Positions 56,728-64,000 of a DNA stretch of 64,000 bases are shown piece after piece (positions within the stretch are counted from its first letter, which is position 1; each line of letters begins with the position of its first letter). Both the position numbers and the translations under genes were made by a program. Source of the stretch: Stenogyne calaminthoides (Eukaryota; Streptophyta; Magnoliopsida; Lamiales; Lamiaceae); NCBI GenBank assembly GCA_037126765.1, contig JBBCBC010000022.1, positions 19,621,758 to 19,685,757 of the forward strand, read 5' to 3'. The notes beneath the pieces are model-generated. The model ran no database searches and had not been told where the DNA came from. It saw only the letters and a program-made list of their open reading frames with translations.

Positions 56728-58620
56728 GTGGAAGCTAAAAAGAGGCGAGCAACACCTGTTGAACAATTAGAGTCTGTCAATATCAACCCAAATAGACCCG
56801 AATTAGAAGTGTTTATTGGTTCGGAATTACCGGAACCTTTCCGAACAGAAGTGATTGCATATCTTCGAGCAAACCTGGATGTGTTCGCTTGGTCACATGA
56901 AGACATGGTCGGCATTGATCCTAAACATGCATGTCATTCTCTTAATCTCTACCCAACACAAATTCCAATAATCCAGAAGCGCAGAAAATTCAGTCCGGAG
57001 AAGTATGCAGCTATGGATAGTGAAATTAAAAAATTGCTCTACAATAAATTGATTCGAGAAGTAAAATGCCCAAGATGGCTTGCAAACCCTGTGCACATCC
57101 GCAAATCTAACGAAACTTGGAGGTTATGCATAGATTTCACTGATTTAAACAAGGCATGCCCAAAAGACAATTTCCCGATGCCACATATCGATTATTTGGT
57201 CGATAATACAGCAGGACATGAGCTCATGACCTTTATGGATGCATTTGCTGGCTATCACCAAATACCCATGCATCCGGACGATAAAAAAAATACGGAATTC
57301 TGCAGTGAAAAGAATATGTATTGTTGGCAACGCATGCCATTCGGATTAAAGAATGCCGGAGCAACGTATCAACGTTTAGTGAAAAAAATGTTCGACGAAC
57401 ACATAGGCCGAACAATTGAGGTGTATATTGATGACATTGTGGTAAAAAGCGAGCACAAGGAAGACCACATTACCCACCTCGCACAAACGTTTGATATTCT
57501 CAGGGGGTATAACATGAAATTAAATCCGAAGAAATGCAGCTTTGGGGTTCACTCAGGAAAATTCCTAGGACATATGGTCAGCCAACGGGGGATTGAAGTG
57601 AACCCATCAAAGATTCAAGCCATGCTCGACATGCAGACCTCAAGGAGTGTGAAAGAAGTCCAAAAATTAACTGGACGTTTGGCTTCTATAAGCCGGTTTA
57701 TATCACGAATTGGAGACAAATGCAAACCTTTCTTTGACGCATTAAAGAAAGGGAAATTCTAGTGGACAGAGCATTGCCAAAATGTGTTCGAGTCATTAAA
57801 ACGATATCTAACAGATACACAAACATTATCTAAGCATGTTCCAGGCGAACAACTTTATCTGTATCTTGCTGCATCCGAGCATGCAATTAGAGCTGTGCTC
57901 GTTCGGGCAGAGGGAGCGACACACTTGCCTATATATTATGTAAGTCAGGTGCTCAAAGAAGCCGAGCTCCAGTACCCTCCACTGGAAAAACTTGCATATG
58001 CTCTCGTTATGAGTGTTCGAAAACTGCGACCATACTTTTTCGATCACTCAATCAAAGTATTAACCACATTCCCATTGCGACAAGTTCTCCACCGACCAGA
58101 CACTGCGGGCAAATTACTGAAGTGGGCGGTGGAATTAGGCCAATTTGGCATTACGTTTGCCCCACGAACAGCAATGAAGGGCCAGGCTATGCCCGATTTC
58201 ATGGTCGAGTTGACATATCTACAAATGCCCGAAAGAGGTGTCGATCAACCATGGCACATGTATGTAGAGGGCTCATCAACAAGTTCAAGAGCCGGAGCGG
58301 GCGTGGTTCTCATCAGCCCAACTCGACAAACTTTCACAATGGCCATCCGTTTTGATTTCCCAGCCACAAATAATGAAGCCGAGTACGAAGCTTTGATCGC
58401 TGGACTACACATGGCTATGACAATGAGAATTCAGAGGCTGATGATTTATAGCGATTCCCAAATAATCGTATACCAAATATTAGGCGAGTACGAAGCCCGA
58501 GGCGAACAGATGGCACAATATCAGCAACTAGCAAAGGAGTTGCTTGAACAATTCGAACAAGTTTACATAGAACAATTACCACGATTGGATAATTCGTTCG
58601 CTGATGACTTGGCACGATAG
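56728..58620 (+). pseudogene. pol: Gypsy G2 reverse transcriptase and RNase H
   Basis: One frame with one TAG at 57760-57762 (KGKF*WTEHC; Gln expected). RT motifs are LANPVHIRKSNETWRLCIDF, FMDAFAGYHQIPMHPDD, RMPFGLKNAGATYQRL and catalytic YIDD at 57424-57435. The RNase H part has ATNNEAEYEALIAGL and IYSDSQII. The first catalytic Asp of RNase H reads Glu (MYVEGSS; Asp-Gly usual). The frame runs to ...FADDLAR at 58618 and stops by chance in the adjoining MITE end. The integrase is lost. Confidence 0.85.
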
Positions 58621-58632
58621 GACGGAGGGAAT
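58619..58632. mobile_element. Stowaway-like MITE terminus at the G2 breakpoint
   Basis: GGACGGAGGGAATA matches the right terminal inverted repeat of Stowaway elements (GGGACGGAGGGAGTA). Only this end remains; the rest was replaced by G2, so a deletion joined G2 to a MITE end. Confidence 0.55.
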
Positions 58633-58984
58633 AATTTTTTTACAGTAGTATATGATAAAAAATAATCAGGAAATACATAAAAATTCCCTTTACTAGTTTG
58701 AACTATTTTTTTATTTTACTCTTAATAAATTTTTTTTCTTTTATGATATTTTTATCCTACTACATTAATGTTTATCCATTCCACTATCGCACATAAATTG
58801 TGCGATCAATGCGCCACCTATGCGCACGCAACCCATGCCCAATCTACGCACAACCCCTATGTGCTGCCCATGCGCGCACTTAAGGGTAAGAATATTAATA
58901 AAAGAGCAATTTTATTAAGGGTTGAACAAATAAGAGTTTGAACTATAAATATAGGGTGAAAAAAAAGATTCTACCAAAAAAATA
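58633..58984. other. AT-rich spacer, no gene
   Basis: No frame or terminus. A patch with several GCGCA-type repeats (TGCGCGCACTTAAGG and TATGCGCACGCAACC) lies at about 58800-58890. Confidence 0.5.
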
Positions 58985-59066
58985 TACTACATTCGTCCCC
59001 AACTCAATTGAACCTTTACCAAAAAAATCAATACTTTTATGTATATCCTTATTATTCAAAAAAATA
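58985..59066. mobile_element. Partial Stowaway-type MITE end
   Basis: It starts TACTACATTCGTCCCCAACTC and follows the first 80 bp or so of the MITE at 59067 (TACTACCTTCGTCCCAAATTC) before that element begins. It is a broken copy or a tandem start. Confidence 0.65.
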
Positions 59067-59339
59067 TACTACCTTCGTCCCAAATTCAATTGAACATTTT
59101 TATAAATGATAACAAGTAATTTATTTTCTTTTATTTATACCCTTCAAACATCTCAATATTACACTAAATGTCATTATATTTTTAATACTAAAGTCAATTT
59201 TACCTCATTTAATTTACACAAATGTCACTACTTTACCATTTAACTTCCAAGTTTATCTCTTTTAATAATAATAAATAATTATTTTTTTAAAATTCATGTG
59301 TATTATAAATATTCAATTGACTATGGAACAGAGGGAGTA
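59067..59339. mobile_element. Stowaway-type MITE
   Basis: 273 bp. The left end TACTACCTTCGTCCCAAATT and the right end, whose inverse is TACTCCCTCTGTTCCATAGT, pair over about 26 bases with several mismatches, including a TCAATTG at the inner edge of both. TA flanks. Non-coding. Confidence 0.8.
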
Positions 59340-59601
59340 TGCGAATAAGGGTCTATCATGCATTCATGATATGATCAACCCATAAAATTTTCATGTTGTC
59401 CTGCAAGTATGACCATGAAAAATATCTTACTAATTTTAAGCTTTCGGTTTTAGTGCAGTACCCCCTAAACTCGTATTATTGTTAGATCCCGGGATTACTT
59501 TTTTTAGTACAAAATTAATGAAAGCATCACAACAATATTATAGTATTTTTGTTTTCTAAAGCAAATAAAAGCTTTGTTTCACTATAAAACACATGGGCAT
59601 A
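59340..59601. other. AT-rich spacer, no gene
   Basis: Nothing recognised apart from AT-rich tracts. Confidence 0.5.
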
Positions 59602-59610
59602 ATTAGGTAT

Positions 59611-59844
59611 GAGTGAGTCTCATGTGCACCCGGGTGCACCGTGCATTCACAGTATATTTTAGAAGTGTGCAATTATACAAATAGAAACGTGCAAATATTT
59701 AAAATAAAAGCATGTAACTATGTTCTCATATTAACAGTTGCACTTTTCTGTATGAATAAATCGCACTTTTCAACATAATAAGTTGAACGCTTTTAAAATG
59801 AACTTTAAATGCACGGTGCACTCGGGTGCATACAAGACCAAACC
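59611..59844. mobile_element. Mutator-type MITE with 9 bp target duplication
   Basis: 234 bp non-coding element flanked by ATTAGGTAT at 59602-59610 and ATTAGGTAT at 59845-59853, a perfect 9 bp duplication typical of Mutator. Terminal inverted repeats of about 37 bp begin G(A/G).T..GTCT and contain TGCACCCGGGTGCACCGTGC on the left and its near inverse on the right. The core TGCACCCGGGTGCA is itself palindromic. Confidence 0.85.
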
Positions 59845-59853
59845 ATTAGGTAT

Positions 59854-60355
59854 ACATGAGAGATATATACAATTACAAGTGTTTTGCTAGAATTCTAGGA
59901 TACTATGAGGTCCGAAAACCGTACATTGAGTGCAGAATTTAAGAAGAATTATTTTGCTAAACACAGACTCCAAAATTCAGAATCGGTCATGGGATGTTGC
60001 ACATAGTGCCACCACACAGTACCTCACTTCAGCTGAGGGCATTGATTTTTCTTTTTTCTTATTTTAATTATATACATTAATTTTTTATATATATTATTAC
60101 GCTGTAAAATATAATAATGATTCATTGAGTTGAATTGGTGTTGGATAAATACTAAATCTTTAGATTAATGATGGTGGGTGTTTGAGCCTTCAAAACTTCA
60201 ATTTATTTTAAAATTTTCTATTTTTATATTATTTATTCAATTTTTTACATCTTATTTTATTTGATTAATTAATTAATGTAATTATAATCATATATTAATA
60301 ATTATGTTACTTTTTATTTATGATATAGTATAAATACGAAAGTCTTAAAAAAAAT
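59854..60355. other. AT-rich spacer, no gene
   Basis: No coding or terminal signals. Long A/T runs from about 60040 to 60350. The LINE 3' end with its poly(A) would be expected on the right side of this stretch (T-rich on the plus strand), but I cannot place it. Confidence 0.5.
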
Positions 60356-61890
60356 TTGCACCAGACCTCTGAAATCATAGGACCGGCTCTGCTCCAAATC
60401 CTACTTTTAATCCAGTTAAAAAAAAGTCATACCTTACAGAAAACTCCCCAAGTCAAAAGTTGCTCCTTTGAAGATCTTCTTGTTTTTGACTTTCCAAATG
60501 ATCCAAATAATAAAATACAAATGGCAATAGATTTACCTCTTTTCCCATGGAAAATGCCCAAATGCATAAGGAAGTCGAAGATATTGTTATGCGCAACCCT
60601 GGGGATACCGAGCCAATTATAGCAGCCTTGCCAAATTGGGACCATCGTTGTGCATTGGAGGAAAAGACGAGAGGTTGATTCCCATGAGATTGCACAACGG
60701 GCAGATTTCCTCATTCACCAAATCCCCAAGTTTCTTTTCACTATTTTCCAAAAATCAGCGTCATCTCTCACCCAACCCATTTTCCTAATCCACGAACCAG
60801 ACCAATTTGCTCTCCTACTCCCCCCAACACCCCTAAAAGCGACCCCTTCCTCCCCCAACTCCAAATCCCAATGAATAGAAATTATCGTTTTTACCCGAAG
60901 GTTATTTCGATCAATTAAAAATTTCCACAACCATCTACCCATTAAAACTCTTTGGTCCCTCACTCCAAGACCCCAATCAATAAATGAAACAAAAATATTT
61001 TTCCATATCACTCGTGTAGTTCTATTATCACGTATTTTTTCGAAAGACAGTAAAAGAAAAGATGATAAATAAGCATCGCAAGTAACACCGCATTCGAAAT
61101 TGTAATTCTTTGCCTGAAAAATATCTTCTTTTTTCCCCAAGACTTCGATTTATTCTTGACTTTGTGAATATGAGATGAGACCGTTCAGAAACTCTCTTGA
61201 GACATATACAAACTTTAATTCTCAAGTATGAAAATGGTACCTCCCCAATATTGCATTTGAGAATATGCTAGCCATTTTCTCCAGCTTGTCTCTCCTAACA
61301 TTAATTCCCATGACGCTACTTTTTTTAAAATTTACCTTAAGACCAGAGAAGAGTTCAAAGTTCCAAAGGATGCTCTTCATTGCCCATGCAATTTTTCATA
61401 CTCGCGGCACTAATGAAAATAATATGATCTGCGTAAGTTGGGATATTTTAAGTTTTGTCTTTCTTGATCTCCGCAGCCTCAAAAAAATTTCTCTCCACAA
61501 CCTTATACACCAACGTGCTAAGTCCCTTCGGCCACCAAAAGATACAAAAATGGAAACAATAGATCTCCTTGTCTCAAACTTTTTTTCAACTTAAATTCTC
61601 CTGGCGGACTTTCGTTAACAAGAACATTCACGGTTGTAGACGAAACGCACATCATAATCCACTCTTTACAAAAAATTGAACTGCTCAAGCATTAAAAAAA
61701 TCAATTAATAAAAATCTTTATTTCCTCTTCCTCTTTGCCTCAGCCATTGCCTCGTTCAAGATGACAACTCCATCATGAATAAGCTTGTTACCCAAAAGCG
61801 CACTGTGACTTTCACCATCTCCATCTCCGTCTCCACTGGGAAAGTAATCAGGGATTATTCGCTCCATTCAGGACGGATCCCTTTGGGGAA
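60356..61890 (-). pseudogene. L1-like LINE reverse transcriptase pseudogene
   Basis: On the minus strand, starting near 61890: GNKLIHDGVVILNEAMAEAK (a start motif of plant L1 RT), then WIMMCVSSTTVNVLVNESPP with EFKLKKSLRQGD (61650-61570), a ruined A/YADD zone near 61440, NFELFSGLKVNFKKSS (61370-61310), DWGLGVRDQRVLMGRWLWKF (61000-60900), and finally the zf-RVT region with ESTSRLFLQCTTMVPIW near 60680-60620. The order matches plant non-LTR elements. Stops and frameshifts abound. The 5' half (endonuclease, ORF1) is missing, as is usual for LINE copies. Confidence 0.8.
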
Positions 61891-62008
61891 TGAGGATTTT
61901 AATTGAATAAATTGTTTATATATATATATTATATTACATAATTTTATTAAGAAAAAAGTTAATAAATATAAAATATTTTACATTGGATATATATATATAT
62001 ATATATAT
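61891..62008. repeat. AT-rich spacer with (AT)n microsatellite
   Basis: It ends in an (AT)n tract at about 61988-62008, immediately before the LTR of family C, which evidently inserted into it. Confidence 0.8.
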
Positions 62009-64000
62009 TGTTGGTCCCGGTGCAAACGAGTCTTACACGTGTATGGGGGGGGAATACACGTGTTCAGTATTTTTAAAACTTTTCTTTTACTGAGGTCAGC
62101 TTGGGTCGGGGTTGTCACGAAGATTTGGTCTGAAGCACAAATCGCTCGAGTCAAAGTCTACACGAGAGGCAGTGATCTGGTGCTTTTCGAGATACCTCGA
62201 GATAATCCCAATTGATCCTGAGTTTTCTGAGATCTTGAGTTGCTTGGATCAGATAACTAACTTACTAAACCCTCAGAAGAGTAAGTTCAGTTTGGTAACT
62301 ATCTGTTCTAGCTACTCAGATGTGCAGAATGGTTGGCCCTAAGTTTATACTCGTTTTAATGCTTTTGCTGAAAACCTTCCTTTTAATGGAATAGTGATTA
62401 TTTGTGATTCAATTCGGATGCAACTCCAATTGGATTGATTCCAATGAATATCGGTGAAAATATGCTTTCAAAACAAGGTAATGCAACGATTAAGCAAAGC
62501 AAAAGCGAGAAAAGCAAAGAACACGACAAGTTATAGTGGTTACGAGACTCAAGCTCCCTCGTCCACTCTCTCGATCTCTTGAGAGAAATTCACTAATCAC
62601 TTCTTAAGGCTTTTCGACTACCTCTGTGGTTTACTAACCTTTCTAATTTTGAGCTTTTCGACTACCCTCATAGTTTACTAACTCAAAACTCTCACAAGTT
62701 TTTCATCTCATCCAAGATAGATTACTCACTTCTTCTCTAGAGCTTTCTGACTACCTCAATGTAGTTTACTAACTCTTTACAACTCCAATCTCACCAACAA
62801 TCACACTCAAACTACCTTACAAAGGGTTTGGGGTTTCTTGGTTGGTTTCCAACTAGGATGAGATATCCTTTACAATAAAGAACAATGCAAAGGCTAGGAT
62901 ATCTCGACTAAGCTTTGGATATATCTTATCAAGCTAGGTTTAGTGGAATGAGCTCTCTTCAATTTAAAGCACTTGAGAAATTCTTGGGTTTTCGAGTGCT
63001 TCAACTTGCAATAATAAGTTTGAGCTCTTGAGTTGCTTACAAATTTCCCGTAACCTTACAATGTAGAGGGTCACAAGTATTTATAGGCAAACACCAAGGT
63101 CACTCTTGAAAACTATCCGTTGGAAGAGATATCTTCGTGAGTTTCCTCTTATGGTGTGTGAAGAACCGCTATATTTAGGGTTTGAGACTCCCTAGCACGT
63201 TTTAGGCAATAGCCTTTTATGTAGCCGGCCAACACTTTTTGCAGTCTGGAACTTAGTACTTCTAACATCTTTTCAATTGACTGTTGTCATTTTGTCGATT
63301 GTCGATAATGTCTGATCTTTGTCTTCTTCTTTTTGACTTTTGTCTCCAGTTAAAGGTAGACAACTTCAAAGGCTCTTTTTGGTTACATTCTCTAAGTGAT
63401 ATAACCTTAACAACACTTTGTCTTAGTTCATTTTATCTGCTTTTGAATGTCTTGGGCAATATCTATTTTTCTAAGGAATCGCGTTTTTCTCAGTATTGCA
63501 TCCTTCAGATAGATATTATTTAGTGCCTCGGAACATTCAGGTTTATCTTGAGCATTGATACATTCTTGAGTCTTGATAATTCTTTGTGCCTTGATATTCT
63601 TGATCTTCGATCTTACGTGTCTTTAGAGTCTTCTGAGTCTTCAGGGTCTTTTGAGTCTTCAGAGTCTTTTGAGTTTTGAGTCTTACGAGTCTTCCACAGA
63701 TATCTTATTTGTTATCTTTGAGTCTTAATCTTTGAGTCTCTCGGTTTTCTCGATTTCTCCTTTGAGTCTTGATTTCTCGGTTTCTCGGTTTCTCCTTTGA
63801 GACTTTGAAACTTTAGTTTCATCTTTGAAACCGGTTTCTTGAAACTTCTTGAGTCTCGAGAACCTATCGATCTATATCTGTGACTATACATTTTGCGAGA
63901 TAACATCACGAATACTCTAAAACCTGAATCGACTCAACTATCAAGATTATTCTGAACATGTCATACTCAGGGGTTTTGGGATCTAATCAAAATCAATCTT
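62009..64000 (-). mobile_element. LTR of copia family C, minus orientation, runs off the window
   Basis: It starts TGTTGGTCCCGGTGC at 62009 and follows the copia C LTR (39841-41639) almost to its end (...CTCAGGGGTTTTGGGATCT), with inserted stretches that make it longer. It is incomplete at 64000. No PBS lies to its left (an (AT)n tract instead), so it is either a solo LTR or the 3' LTR of an element whose body lies right of the window. A minus-strand TATA-like CTATAAATAC lies near 63075. A GAGTCTT-rich region (63540-63860) is the counterpart of the tandem motif. Confidence 0.8.

Larger units (their letters stand above)
52780..58618 (+). mobile_element. Gypsy G2, Tat-like Ty3/gypsy element, 3'-truncated
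   Basis: The order is 5' LTR (about 52780-53950), PBS, gag, protease, RT and RNase H. It stops inside RNase H at 58618, where a Stowaway-like terminus begins. Integrase, any extra ORF and the 3' LTR are missing. pol is clearly related to G1 (shared DVFAWS..DMVGIDP and KEVQKLTGRLA). The LTR lies inside the 3' LTR of copia B2. Confidence 0.85.

Noticed and set aside
59067..59339. Tourist-type MITE
   Set aside because: The CTCCCTCYGT-type ends and TA flanks fit Stowaway better than the TAA/TTA flanks and GGG ends of Tourist.

Overview
The window is from a plant nuclear genome, very probably a flowering plant. It is AT-rich and holds no host gene I can defend. What it holds is plant transposable elements: Ty1/copia and Ty3/gypsy (Tat/Ogre-like) LTR retrotransposons, a CACTA end, Stowaway-type and Mutator-type MITEs, and an L1-like LINE. 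Most coding regions carry stops and frameshifts, so this is an old, nested transposon graveyard. It was read by eye; family and lineage names rest on recognised motifs, not on searches.

Layout. 1-3350 is AT-rich non-coding DNA with small tandem duplications. 3351-4520 is a CACTA terminus carrying a Stowaway MITE. 4521-9794 is a minus-strand copia (called D2) whose leader is split by a solo LTR of the same family. 10355-42111 is a minus-strand gypsy (G1). Its 3' LTR is on the left, its pol is scattered on the minus strand between 23407 and 42111, and an intron-containing antisense ORF (aORF) lies on the plus strand at 11395-22994. G1 was hit by three copia insertions: B (13298-22414, inside the aORF), A (25703-38825, between RT and RNase H) and fragment C (39405-41639, at the RT start).

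To the right, 42112-42952 is the 3' end of a G1-like element in inverted orientation. It is followed by copia D (42953-50035), which contains a solo LTR of family A, then copia B2 (50036 to about 52779). B2's LTR is broken by a plus-strand gypsy G2 (about 52780-58618), which lacks integrase. 58619-62008 holds MITEs and a minus-strand LINE. An LTR of family C runs off the end of the window (62009-64000).

Within each element the genes act together in a retrotransposition cycle: gag forms particles, protease cuts the polyprotein, RT/RNase H copies the RNA from a tRNA primer, and integrase inserts the DNA. The best-preserved unit is copia A (Sirevirus/Maximus-like). It has a nearly open pol, a complete D,D35E integrase and an extra reading frame of about 3.45 kb after pol. 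The points most worth a second look are the antisense spliced ORF of G1, the post-pol ORF of copia A, and a near-identical 17-18 bp tandem motif in the LTRs of unrelated families.
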